DNA of 64,000 nucleotides from Saprospirales bacterium (GCA_016703765.1 JADJBL010000002.1:186001-250000); one strand, 5' to 3'; positions 25,501 to 33,527 are shown, numbered from the stretch's first letter. Notes: generated by a model not told the origin, from the sequence alone. A program made the numbers and translations.

Positions 25501-28308
25501 GGTGGAAAATTGAGCCGCTTCGTGGTCGGGCTCAGCAGTCTGGTTGTATTCCGTGGAATGGCAGCCTACGCAGGTGTTGGGGGTGTTGTTGTAGTCCCCG
25601 TTGTGGCAGACGGCGCAATCGTTTGCGATGGCTGCATGGGCCCCATTCAGGGCATAGACGCTGTTGTGGTCGGCAAACATCGCGGGGTTCCAGCCCTGAA
25701 CGGTGGTATGGCAGGAAGCGCAATCATTCGAAAAACCCAAGGCATTATGGTTCGGGTTGGTCGTCTGGTTGAAGTTGCTTTCATGGCAGGCCAGGCATTC
25801 GGTAGGGGTGTTTTGAAACCCGCCTGAGTGGCATTCCAGGCAATCCGTCGTGATGTGTTCGCCCGTCAGGGGGAATCCGGTTGCGTTGTGGTTGAAATTA
25901 AAATCGGCATCCCCGGTAGGGTGACAGGCAAGGCAGGCGGGGCTGTTGTAGGAATAGCCATTCACCCCGTCGTGATCGTCATCTGTCTGCGGATTACTGT
26001 GGCAGGTAATGCAGGTGAACACGCTGTAATTCGATGGGTTGGTATGACAGTCCGTGCATTGATCCCACTCCCCGTCGTGTTTTCCGCTATATATCGGGAA
26101 ATATTGCCCGTCGTGGTCGAACGTGGAGGGCTCCCAGGCATTTTCCGTATGGCAACTTTCGCAATCGGTAGAAAATTGAAGCGCCTGGTGATCCGGATTG
26201 TTGGTGTTGTTGAAATCGGTCAAATGGCAGCCTACACAGGTATTGGGCGTATTGTTGTAGTTCCCGTTGTGGCAGGCTGCACAGTCGTTGGCGATTTGCG
26301 CGTGGGCTCCGTTGAGCTGGTAGAAAGTATTGTGGACCGGGAAAGTGGCCGGATCCCAATCCGGCGAAGTGGTATGGCACATCGCGCAATCGGTGGACAG
26401 ACCCAGCGCCTCGTGATCCGGGTTGGTCGTTTGGCTGAATTCGGTCGTATGACACGCCGCGCAATCCATCGGGGTGCCCTCGAAACCACCGGCATGGCAA
26501 GCGATACAATCCGTCGTGGTATGAGCGCCGGTCAGCGGGAAATTGGTGCTGTTGTGGTTGAAATTAAAATCCGCCTCCCCGGTGGGGTGGCAGGCCAGGC
26601 AAGCGGGGCTGTTGTAGGAGTATCCATTCACCCCGTCGTGGTCGTTATTCGTTCCGGGATTGGTATGGCAGGTGATACAAGTGAACACGCTATAGTCCGA
26701 CGGATTGGTATGGCAATCAGCGCATTGATTCCACTCCCCGTCGTGCTTCCCGCTGTATATGGGGAAGTATTGCCCGTCGTGGTCGAACGTGGCAGGCTGC
26801 CAGGCCGATTCGGAATGGCAACTGGCGCAATCGGTAGAAAACTGGAGGTCGCCGTGGTCCGGCTCTGTGGTCTGGTTGAAATCGTCTAAATGGCAGCCTA
26901 CGCAGGTGTTGGGGGTGTTGTTGTAATCCCCGTTGTGGCAGGCGGCGCAGTCGATTTGCGTGTGGGCTCCGTTGAGCTGATAATATTCATTATGGATATC
27001 GAAGGTGGCCGGCATCCAGCCGGGGTCGGTGGTATGGCAAGATGCGCAATCTGTGGGAAAGCCCAGGGCGACGTGGTCGGGGTTGTCGGTCTGGTTAAAA
27101 TCGCCCGTGTGGCAGGCCGCACAGGCGGTGGGCGTTCCGGCATACCCGTTTGCGTGGCATTCGATGCAATCGACGCCGATGTGGGCGCCCGTGAGGGGGA
27201 AATCGGTCGAATTATGGTCGAAACCTCCTTCGGCATCTCCGGTGGGATGACATACCAGACAGGCAGGGTCTTCGTAAACGTAGCCGCTCACACCGTCGTG
27301 GCTGTTGTTGGTTTCGGGGTTGAGGTGGCAATTGGTACAAGTGAACACGCCGTAGTCGGAGGAATTGGAGTGGCAGTCGGAACATTTATCCCACTGTCCC
27401 TGGTGTTTTCCACTGTAGATCGGGAAAAAACTGGCGTCGTGTTCCAAAAACTCGGCGGGCATCCACCCGGGATCGGTCGTATGGCAGGATGCGCAGTCGG
27501 TGGGGAAGTTAGCGCTTTGGTGGTTTGGATCGTTGGTATTATTGAAATCGGTCTGGTGGCAGGCCACGCAGGTATTGGGCGTATTTCCGAAATCTCCCGA
27601 AGTGTGGCACTGTGTGCAATCGGAGATATCGTGGCCCTTGGTAAGGGGAAAGAAATCGTGGTTGACCTGACTGGTAGTCCAGTCGAATTTAAACACGTCG
27701 TGGCATTCGCTGCAGTCTTTTGAAAAACCCGCCTCCTGATGCTTGGGATGGAGTGTGGCGGTATAATCGTCGAGGTGGCAATTGATGCAATCATTCCCGA
27801 TTCGGTCAAAGCGGAGTGCAGTTTCCGAGGTATGACATTCAAAACAACCCGCCGCGCTGTGGGCGCCCACCAGGGGGAATCCATTTTCGTAGTGCAGCTC
27901 GCTGATATTGTCTACCAGCCAGTTTTCGGAGTCGTGGCATCTGGCGCAATCAGCCCCCACGGTTTGCTGGTGCATGTCGGTATGGCAGGAAATGCATTCC
28001 GGACTGGCTTCGGAGAATATGAGGCTTTGGTGGCAGCTTCTGCAATCGACAGAGATATGTTGCCCAAGCAGCGGGTAATCCGTTTTATTGTGATGAAAGC
28101 GGGCCGTATCGGTGACCAGCTCCCAGCCGGTTGCAGCAGAAAACTTCGGTTTTGCCGGTGAGTTCAATTCCCAGGAATTATTGATAACCCACCCCTCTGT
28201 CGAATGGCAAGCGGCACAGTCGATCTTCAGATCGGGCCCGTGGGGCGACTGGGAAAGCAGGTTGACCGCAAGCCCGAGGAATACTATTATTTGTGACAGT
28301 CTGCGCAT
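22549..28308 (-). CDS. Giant multiheme c-type cytochrome, about 76 CxxCH motifs
   Basis: 1919 residues with a Sec signal (MRRLSQIIVFLGLAVNLLSQ) and no lipobox, membrane span or sorting domain; the chain ends CYSCHPNGDN. By hand count it has 76 CxxCH motifs, about one per 25 residues, with many extra His that could be distal ligands (NHN, TGAH, NPDH). The basic module is about 74 residues with three motifs: TxCxSCH..W.P..F.H...Y.L.GAH...DC.ACH.GNYNNTPNTC.GCH. Modules form longer repeats: 222 residues (nine motifs) in the N-terminal half and 149 residues (six motifs) in the C-terminal half. A periplasmic or surface electron wire is the natural reading (inference). It overlaps the 23-heme gene by 22 bases. 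The acidic, Asn/Thr-rich sequence suggests an exported, soluble chain. Confidence 0.92.
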   Translation of the reverse strand: MRRLSQIIVFLGLAVNLLSQSPHGPDLKIDCAACHSTEGWVINNSWELNSPAKPKFSAATGWELVTDTARFHHNKTDYPLLGQHISVDCRSCHQSLIFSEASPECISCHTDMHQQTVGADCARCHDSENWLVDNISELHYENGFPLVGAHSAAGCFECHTSETALRFDRIGNDCINCHLDDYTATLHPKHQEAGFSKDCSECHDVFKFDWTTSQVNHDFFPLTKGHDISDCTQCHTSGDFGNTPNTCVACHQTDFNNTNDPNHQSANFPTDCASCHTTDPGWMPAEFLEHDASFFPIYSGKHQGQWDKCSDCHSNSSDYGVFTCTNCHLNPETNNSHDGVSGYVYEDPACLVCHPTGDAEGGFDHNSTDFPLTGAHIGVDCIECHANGYAGTPTACAACHTGDFNQTDNPDHVALGFPTDCASCHTTDPGWMPATFDIHNEYYQLNGAHTQIDCAACHNGDYNNTPNTCVGCHLDDFNQTTEPDHGDLQFSTDCASCHSESAWQPATFDHDGQYFPIYSGKHDGEWNQCADCHTNPSDYSVFTCITCHTNPGTNNDHDGVNGYSYNSPACLACHPTGEADFNFNHNSTNFPLTGAHTTTDCIACHAGGFEGTPMDCAACHTTEFSQTTNPDHEALGLSTDCAMCHTTSPDWDPATFPVHNTFYQLNGAHAQIANDCAACHNGNYNNTPNTCVGCHLTDFNNTNNPDHQALQFSTDCESCHTENAWEPSTFDHDGQYFPIYSGKHDGEWDQCTDCHTNPSNYSVFTCITCHSNPQTDDDHDGVNGYSYNSPACLACHPTGDADFNFNHNATGFPLTGEHITTDCLECHSGGFQNTPTECLACHESNFNQTTNPNHNALGFSNDCASCHTTVQGWNPAMFADHNSVYALNGAHAAIANDCAVCHNGDYNNTPNTCVGCHSTEYNQTAEPDHEAAQFSTDCAACHTENAWTPSTFDHDGMYFPIYSGSHNGEWDQCVECHTNPSDYAVFTCTTCHTNPETNDQHNGVGGYSYNSPACLACHPTGDSDINFDHNNTNFPLTGANTLADCIDCHAGGYQGTPTDCNACHSNDYNLSLNPSHVMLGLPTDCASCHTTAPGWEPATFGIHDNFYPLDGAHTAVANDCDACHNGDYVNTPNTCASCHATDYSQSTNPNHGLIGLPMDCAMCHTTAPDWAPATFPIHNDFYALNGAHAAIAEDCAACHNGNYSNTPSTCAGCHLNDYNQTTNPDHQAAQFPTDCQSCHTENAWVPSSFDHDNFYPLTGAHIPIANDCAACHINGNYDNTPNTCRGCHAADYAQSANPNHQALGISTNCATCHTTAPGWMPAAFPTHDDYYVLMGAHATIANDCDACHNGNYNNTPNTCFGCHQSDYNDTNDPDHQVAQFPTDCASCHSQNAWTPSSFNHNIYYPLTGAHIPIANDCAACHINGNYDNTPNTCQGCHTADYAQSTNPNHQALGIPTNCGMCHTTAPDWMPAAFPTHNNYYVLMGAHAAIANDCDACHNGNYNNTPNTCFGCHQTDYNNTNDPDHQVGQFPTDCASCHSQNAWTPSSFNHNIYYPLTGAHLPIANDCAACHINGNYNNTPNTCQGCHTADYAQSTNPNHQALGIPTNCGMCHTTAPDWMPAAFPTHNNYYQLIGAHAAIANDCDACHNGNYNNTPNTCFGCHQSDYNNTNDPDHQVAQFPTDCASCHSQNAWTPSSFNHNIYYPLTGAHLPIANDCAACHINGNYNNTPNTCQGCHTADYAQSTNPNHQALGIPTNCAMCHTTAPDWMPATFPIHNNYYQLIGAHAAIANDCDACHNGNYNNTPSTCFGCHQSEYNNTNDPDHQSAQFPTTCQDCHTQSSWTPSTWDHDDQYFPIYSGNHNGEWDQCVDCHIVPGNYAIFSCIDCHEHDNQNEVNNDHQGVQGYSYTSTACYSCHPNGDN
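23181..24521 (-). repeat. Three near-identical 447-bp coding repeats in the giant cytochrome gene
   Basis: The same landmark (a GTAAATGTGC-like decamer followed by CCCGGTGAGGGGG) recurs at 23181, 23628, 24075 and 24522, exactly 447 bases apart. Each unit encodes 149 residues with six CxxCH motifs. Flanking units are more diverged. Confidence 0.9.
25418..27409 (-). repeat. Three 660-666-bp coding repeats in the giant cytochrome gene
   Basis: The landmark CCGCTAT/CCGCTGT followed by AGATCGGGAA-like sequence recurs at 25418, 26084 and 26750 (666 apart) and 27410 (660 apart; two codons shorter at HTQIDCAACH). Each encodes about 222 residues with nine CxxCH motifs. Confidence 0.88.
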
Positions 28309-30101
28309 TCGAAACTTTTGAACTTATACTGCACGATTATTTTTCCGTTGATTTCTGTGCCCTTATGACAGGCGCTGCATTCTACATTGACGTGTTTTCC
28401 GTCCAGCTTGAAAGCCGCCCGGTCGTGGTTGAATTTGCTGGCTTCCCATTTTTCAAATGCATGGCACTCCTCGCAACTGGTCACACCGTTCTTTTCAAAT
28501 TGGCGGTCATGCACATTGTCGTGGCACTGGGTGCAGGTTTGAGTAATTCCAATAAAATTTACTTGGTTTGGAGCCTCGTCTTTGACATGACATGCCGAAC
28601 AGTTTTGGCGGGCATGCGCACCTTGGAGCTGATAACCGGTCAGATCGTGATTGAAAAGGTTATCCTGCCAGGAGGTACTTTGATGGCAATTTTGACAAGT
28701 TTGGCCAGGGTAGAATTTGACGTCGAGGTGTCCTTCGTGGATGTCGTCGTGACAATCTACGCATTTTTCGCCAATCTTTCGGAAACTCCATTTAGCATTT
28801 TGCAGATGGCACTCAAAACAAGGCGTGGCGGCGTGTGCGCCGTCTAATTTGAATTTAGTCTTGTTATGGTCGGATAGCGTGAACAGGCTCAGTTGGAAGC
28901 CGTCGACCGAATGGCATTTTCCGCAATCGGGCGCCACGCCGTTCGTAACCAACTGGCCCTGGTGGTAATCAGTATGACAGGAGGAGCAGTATTTGTGGGG
29001 TAGGGGATCGGTAAACCTGGTTTTATGGCAGGCCTTGCAATCCACCGTCTTGTGCTTGCCCAACAATTGGAAATTCGTCAGGCCGTGGTTGAAACCCTCC
29101 ATGCCGCCCTGATAGCGGAAAGATTCTTCGTTGTGGCAGTCCGCACATTTGCTGCCGAACTTATTTTGGTGAACATCCTCGTGACAAGTGGCGCATTGCT
29201 GGGTCTGCACCCCGGACCTGTCGAGGAAGACGGTAACGGGGGTGGCGTCCGGTTTATGACATTCGAAACAATCCACTCGTTTGTGTTTTCCTTTGAGCGC
29301 GAATTTGGTCTTGCTGTGGTTAAACCGATTCATACCGGCAAACTGGGTAAAGGATTCCTCCGTGTGGCACTCCTTGCAATTGGAGAGCAGTTCGTTGAAA
29401 TGGACGTCTTCGTGGCAGCTGCTGCAATTGGAGAAGGGGACGTCGGCAAAGCGCTGGAATTCCGCCCCGTTCTTCGTTTCCTTCAGATGGCATTCAATGC
29501 ATTCGACGGTTTTGTGTTTTCCCGACAGGGCAAAAGCTGTTTTGTCGTGGTTGAATTTTCCGGCAGGGACAAATTTCTCCGTGGTGTGGCAACTGGCGCA
29601 GTCGGTCGACAGGGTCGCCTGGTGGTAATCCTGGTGGCAGCTGGCGCATTTTTGATCGAGTCCCAGGTACGTTTTGGGTTTCTTTTTCAACTCGCGGTCG
29701 CCGATGTAATCCGCTTTGTGGCATTCCCGGCAATCGGTGGTCTTGTGCGCTCCGGTCAGATCGTACCCGGTGAGGGTGTGGTTAAACAGGTCCTCGTTGA
29801 GGTGCACCATATCGAAATTGCGGCCGTGGTGGTCGCTATGGCATTCGGCGCATTCTTTTCCCCTGACTTCCTTGGAGGCGTGGTAACCCAGCTTTTTGTC
29901 CACCCGGCTTTTAATCTCCTTATGACATTCCAGGCACTTGTCGTTCGAAACCTTTTCGCCCAGGGTATGGCATTTGGTGCAATTCGACATGCCTTCCAAT
30001 GCAGCATGCGCCTTGGCCAGGTCGCCCGGAGATATCTGTGCCGATACCCGGAGGAGGCTGAAAAGGAGCAAAAAAGCAATTGGAAGTATGTTCGGTTTCA
30101 T
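28287..30101 (-). CDS. 23-heme c-type cytochrome
   Basis: 604 residues with a Sec signal (MKPNILPIAFLLLFSLLRVSAQ). Hand count gives 23 CxxCH motifs; the last lies at the very C-terminus (CADCHK). Modules of the form FNHxxTxFxLxGKHKxVxCxECHK alternate with CxSCHEDVHxxxF..C..CH, so the fold differs in detail from the giant cytochrome but follows the same plan. Lys-rich linkers make it more basic than its 76-heme neighbour, which would favour an electrostatic contact between them (inference). It lies between the membrane flavoprotein gene (20 bases) and the giant cytochrome gene (22-base overlap), suggesting a periplasmic relay between the inner membrane and the giant chain. Confidence 0.93.
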   Translation of the reverse strand: MKPNILPIAFLLLFSLLRVSAQISPGDLAKAHAALEGMSNCTKCHTLGEKVSNDKCLECHKEIKSRVDKKLGYHASKEVRGKECAECHSDHHGRNFDMVHLNEDLFNHTLTGYDLTGAHKTTDCRECHKADYIGDRELKKKPKTYLGLDQKCASCHQDYHQATLSTDCASCHTTEKFVPAGKFNHDKTAFALSGKHKTVECIECHLKETKNGAEFQRFADVPFSNCSSCHEDVHFNELLSNCKECHTEESFTQFAGMNRFNHSKTKFALKGKHKRVDCFECHKPDATPVTVFLDRSGVQTQQCATCHEDVHQNKFGSKCADCHNEESFRYQGGMEGFNHGLTNFQLLGKHKTVDCKACHKTRFTDPLPHKYCSSCHTDYHQGQLVTNGVAPDCGKCHSVDGFQLSLFTLSDHNKTKFKLDGAHAATPCFECHLQNAKWSFRKIGEKCVDCHDDIHEGHLDVKFYPGQTCQNCHQSTSWQDNLFNHDLTGYQLQGAHARQNCSACHVKDEAPNQVNFIGITQTCTQCHDNVHDRQFEKNGVTSCEECHAFEKWEASKFNHDRAAFKLDGKHVNVECSACHKGTEINGKIIVQYKFKSFECADCHK

Positions 30102-30121
30102 CGCAGGCCCTCTCTCTTACG

Positions 30122-31450
30122 CTAATGATGTTTTTTCATGGTGTAACCAAATCGCTTGGATATCTGTATGCCCGCTTTTTCCAGGAAACCGGTCGGCAAT
30201 TCGCCCCCGGCGAAAATGTAGACCAGGTCGTTCTTCAGGGTAAAATGACTTCCGCCTTCCTCGTGGGAGAGTACGGTTTGATCGGGTTCTATTTTTACGA
30301 GGTTCGTCTTGTACTTGATATCCACCAGGCCTTTTTCGACGGCGGCCTGCAGGTTTTCCCTGTTTTTGGGTTTCAGGCGGCTAAAGTTTTCCTGGCGGTA
30401 GGAGATGACCACCCGGTTTTGCTCCGACAGCGAAAGCGCCGCTTCGATGGCCGAATCGCCGCCGCCGACTACCACCACGTTTTTGCCGTTGATGTTTTCC
30501 GGTTCCAGAAGGCGGTAGGCTACTTTTTCGAGCGTTTCTCCGGGGATGTTTAATTTCCGGGGGCTTCCGCGCCTGCCGATGGCCAGCAATACGTATTTGG
30601 TCTTGAATTCTTCCCCTGTCAAGGTGGTGACTTTGAAATGTCCGTTTTCGAGGCGGATGTTTTCGACTTTCATATGCTCCCGGATCTCGATGTCGTTCCT
30701 GGAAAGTACGGTGTTCCAGAGATCGAGGAGTTCGGACTTGCTGGTATTGAACAGTTTCACCTTGCCATAGAGAGGCAGGTCCATGGGGGCGGTCATGACG
30801 ATCTTCGAGCGGGGAAAGGTAAAGACGGTTCCGCCGAGGGTGTCTTGCTCGAGGGTCACAAATTTTAGTTTGTGTTTTTTCGCGGTCAGGGATGCGGAGA
30901 TGCCGGCGGGGCCTGCGCCCACGATGACGAGGTCTAAGACGGAGGGGTCGTTCCGAATGCCGGCTTTTATGATGTGTTCCACTGCGGCCTGTCCCTGCTC
31001 TACGCTGTTTTTGATCAGGCCCATTCCGCCCAGTTCGCCGGCGATAAATATTCCGGGGATATTTGTCTCGAAATTTTCATTGATATGGGGAAGGTCTACG
31101 CCCCGTTTTTCCGTTCCGATGACCAGGGAAATGGCTTCCACCGGGCAGCTGTGGAAGCAGGCGCCGTGGCCCACGCAATGGGAGGCGTTGATCAGGGTCG
31201 CTTTTCCGTTCACGATCCCCAGGATATCCTGCTCCGGGCACGCGGCTACGCAAGCCCCGCTTTTAATGCAAGTATTCACATCAATGACCGGATGGAGCGA
31301 CACGGGTTCGAACAGGCCCTCCTGCTTTGCCTTCTCGATTTTTGACTCGACCACCCGGGAAGCCTTTTTCAGCTTTCTCAAATAAATGACTATGACTGCG
31401 AGGCAGGCCAAAAGGACGATTCCGTAGGTGATTGCTTTTTCCAAAAGCAT
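30122..31450 (-). CDS. Membrane-anchored ferredoxin-flavoprotein oxidoreductase
   Basis: 442 residues. One N-terminal membrane span (ITYGIVLLACLAVIVIYL, residues 7-24). Residues 55-115 form a two-cluster ferredoxin domain: CIKSGACVAACP (Cys 61, 67, 71) and CVGHGACFHSCP (Cys 92, 98, 102). In both motifs the usual second Cys is replaced, by Ser 64 and His 95. A thioredoxin-reductase-like flavoprotein follows: FAD motif LVIVGAGPAGISAS (about 173) and NAD(P) motif VVVVGGGDSAIEAAL (about 327), but no CxxC disulfide site. It probably moves electrons between NAD(P)H, FAD and Fe-S centres on the cytoplasmic face. The stop is 20 bases from the 23-heme gene and the start 9 bases from the membrane protein gene, so the operon link is strong. 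Confidence 0.85.
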   Translation of the reverse strand: MLLEKAITYGIVLLACLAVIVIYLRKLKKASRVVESKIEKAKQEGLFEPVSLHPVIDVNTCIKSGACVAACPEQDILGIVNGKATLINASHCVGHGACFHSCPVEAISLVIGTEKRGVDLPHINENFETNIPGIFIAGELGGMGLIKNSVEQGQAAVEHIIKAGIRNDPSVLDLVIVGAGPAGISASLTAKKHKLKFVTLEQDTLGGTVFTFPRSKIVMTAPMDLPLYGKVKLFNTSKSELLDLWNTVLSRNDIEIREHMKVENIRLENGHFKVTTLTGEEFKTKYVLLAIGRRGSPRKLNIPGETLEKVAYRLLEPENINGKNVVVVGGGDSAIEAALSLSEQNRVVISYRQENFSRLKPKNRENLQAAVEKGLVDIKYKTNLVKIEPDQTVLSHEEGGSHFTLKNDLVYIFAGGELPTGFLEKAGIQISKRFGYTMKKHH

Positions 31451-31459
31451 GTCAGAAAA

Positions 31460-32326
31460 TTAAAAGATCCATTTATACCCGAAGATTATGGTGATAATAA
31501 CATGTATTATCATGATAACCAGCATGATAATCGCAAACGGCAAATGCGCCACGTGCCAGTATTTGAATAGTTGCTGCATGGTTTGAAGCCGGTCGATCCG
31601 GTTATTCAACGCCATTTCGTTTTTGATCAGCTTGCTTACCTTGAGAACATCTGAGTTGGCAAGCCTGTTTCTTCGCAGAATTTCTTTAACGCCGGCGATG
31701 GTCCGTTGGTCTTCGAAATAATGTTTGACCATCCTGCTCAGTAAACTCCCCTCCTCCCGGATCTTGGCGCGGGTCGATTCCAATATGGCGTGATAGCTCT
31801 CCTGGTCCAGGCTGTAAGAATTTTGGAGGAGGGCGCCAATATTGATCTTCATTTCATGCACCTCGTGAAGGCTCAGTTCCCTGCCCTCGATCGTCCTGGG
31901 TATCTGAATGTAGATAAACCTGCCGATGATGCCGCTGGCCACCACCGCCACCATACTCCAAAAACTGATGGAGACAATGCCTCCAAACTTGAATGCCGTG
32001 TGAAACAGGATCATAACAGGCCCCAGGCTGCACAAAAAAATGTGAAACTCCAGCCAGTATTTCAGCCTGCCGAGCCGGGAGAGAAACCGGTAGCGTTTTC
32101 TGGCGATGTAGGAAAATACCCCGAAAATAATCAACAAGGTACCGACGATACCCAGGCCATGACCGAAAATCCCGCTGGGCTTGAACAGGTCGTGGTCGGG
32201 GTGGTAAAACCTTTCGACTATGCTGGTGCTGTAATAAGGAATGCCTCGGTAAAACAAATAGACCGTAGTCAGGACGACGACGGAGATAAAACTATATATG
32301 TAAAATCGGTGGGCCAGCTGGGACAT
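31460..32326 (-). CDS. Integral membrane protein, probable b-type cytochrome of the operon
   Basis: 288 residues with about five hydrophobic spans: 10-28, 53-72 (GHGLGIVGTLLIIFGVFSYIA), 92-110 (FHIFLCSLGPVMILFHTAF), 118-137 and 265-283 (HLPFAIIMLVIMIIHVIITI). Histidines inside or at the ends of spans (EFHIF, LFHTAF, WHVAH, MIIHV) are placed as in two-heme b cytochromes. Between spans four and five lies a helical cytoplasmic region of about 120 residues. I do not recognise a named family. As first gene of the operon it could exchange electrons with quinone and pass them to or from the ferredoxin-flavoprotein (inference). Confidence 0.7.
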   Translation of the reverse strand: MSQLAHRFYIYSFISVVVLTTVYLFYRGIPYYSTSIVERFYHPDHDLFKPSGIFGHGLGIVGTLLIIFGVFSYIARKRYRFLSRLGRLKYWLEFHIFLCSLGPVMILFHTAFKFGGIVSISFWSMVAVVASGIIGRFIYIQIPRTIEGRELSLHEVHEMKINIGALLQNSYSLDQESYHAILESTRAKIREEGSLLSRMVKHYFEDQRTIAGVKEILRRNRLANSDVLKVSKLIKNEMALNNRIDRLQTMQQLFKYWHVAHLPFAIIMLVIMIIHVIITIIFGYKWIF

Positions 32327-32434
32327 GAGAACACAATGTTATGAAAGAACAGAATGTTCGCATCGGGAAAGGCATAAATCTCGGGCAATCCCCGGGAATA
32401 CTTCATGCCCGTGTCCACTTCAGGTTAGTTTGGC

Positions 32435-32442
32435 CAAAGATA
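32435..32442 (-). promoter_or_regulatory. Candidate -7 element of the multiheme operon
   Basis: TATCTTTG on the minus strand fits TAnnTTTG and lies 109 bases upstream of the first operon gene. A TTTG 11 bases further up is too close for a standard -33 element, so this is tentative. Confidence 0.35.
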
Positions 32443-32468
32443 GTAAATTTTGACAAATGATCATATGA

Positions 32469-33527
32469 TCATTCTTCATACCCCTCCAACAATATCCCGG
32501 CGACCTTGTCGAGCGTATCCTCAAATCTCATGGCATTGGTCAAACCGGCCTGGTAGAGATTGTTCAGGTTTTCGTCGGAGACGTTGTCCATGCCGGAGTC
32601 GGCGGTGTACAGGTCCGGCATGATGCGGATGTATTGTTCCTTGCGGTTGATGGAGTCGTAGAGCTTTTTGAGCTGATAATCGACGGTTTCGGACACGGCG
32701 CTCATCATGATGTCGATGATGGGTGTCAGCCAGCTGACAATTCCCCAGTTTTCGGCTTTGCCATGCTTATATTGTTTGTTAATAGTACCCGTACCGATCG
32801 ACAGGATAAACATGTCGCTCGGGTTGAGCAGTTTATCGCCCTCGCCGAACAGCTTGAGCGACTCGATCACCGCGCACATCGTGGGGTTGTTGGCGAACAG
32901 ACCGCCGTCGATGGTATGGTAGATCAGGTCGTTTTCCGATTTTGCCGAACCGGGAGGGAAGAAGGTCGGCGCCGCAGAAGTGGAGCGGGTTACATCGCGA
33001 ACAAAGAAATCGTACATCCGGCCCTTCTTGATGGCGTCGTGCTGGGTAAAAAACACCGCCTTCCGCTTCTCGATGTCGTAGCTGGTGATCAGGCAGGGTT
33101 TGATGAGGTCGCTCATCCGGAGCTCCCCGAAATACTTGAGGAGGATGGCGTTCATATTGGTGCCTTTGTATTTGGCGCCGTAGAAAGCTGTGCCCATGGG
33201 GATACGTGCCGAAGTGGCCTTGGTGAATATGAATTGGCCGTTTTTCAGGTAGAGGTCTACCGCCTCATGAGCCGAATACTTCGGATAGGTTTTGTCGTCC
33301 GGATGCGGCGCCAATAAGGCGCAAGTGAGTATCCCGCCGGTGGAGGTCCCGGCCAGCAAGTCGAAAAACTGCGCGAGCCGCAGATGCCGCTTCGGTTCTT
33401 TGCCGGTCTTCTTCCGGTAATTTTCATTGAGTCTGTCCTCGAGGGCAGCTAAAATAGAGGCCGTAATGATCCCACGGATACCGCCTCCGTCTAGGCTCAG
33501 CAATCTGGTATTTCTATTCTTTTCCAT
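32469..33527 (-). CDS. Patatin-like phospholipase
   Basis: 352 residues, cytoplasmic, no signal peptide. All patatin motifs are present: the oxyanion loop SLDGGGIRG (residues 12-20), the nucleophile in LAGTSTGG (Ser in G-T-S-T-G, about 58-65) and the catalytic Asp in TIDGGLFANNP. It should hydrolyse acyl esters of phospholipids or other lipids. The sequence resembles stand-alone patatins of the CapV/plant type in length, but no nucleotide cyclase or other defence gene lies nearby, so a housekeeping or lipid-turnover role is as likely. The gene is monocistronic in appearance, with a long upstream gap. Confidence 0.9.
   Translation of the reverse strand: MEKNRNTRLLSLDGGGIRGIITASILAALEDRLNENYRKKTGKEPKRHLRLAQFFDLLAGTSTGGILTCALLAPHPDDKTYPKYSAHEAVDLYLKNGQFIFTKATSARIPMGTAFYGAKYKGTNMNAILLKYFGELRMSDLIKPCLITSYDIEKRKAVFFTQHDAIKKGRMYDFFVRDVTRSTSAAPTFFPPGSAKSENDLIYHTIDGGLFANNPTMCAVIESLKLFGEGDKLLNPSDMFILSIGTGTINKQYKHGKAENWGIVSWLTPIIDIMMSAVSETVDYQLKKLYDSINRKEQYIRIMPDLYTADSGMDNVSDENLNNLYQAGLTNAMRFEDTLDKVAGILLEGYEE

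Noticed and set aside
22618..28161. Long plus-strand open frames opposite the giant cytochrome (for example 23632-24666 and 25828-26889) that read as Val/Ile/Gly-rich proteins
   Set aside because: They are the antisense of the CxxCH repeats; their periodicity mirrors the cytochrome repeats, they lack start signals, and the cytochrome frame explains the sequence.
32469..33527. Patatin as a CBASS-type antiviral effector
   Set aside because: No cyclase, Cap2/Cap3 or other defence gene lies within the window; the neighbours are respiratory and membrane genes.
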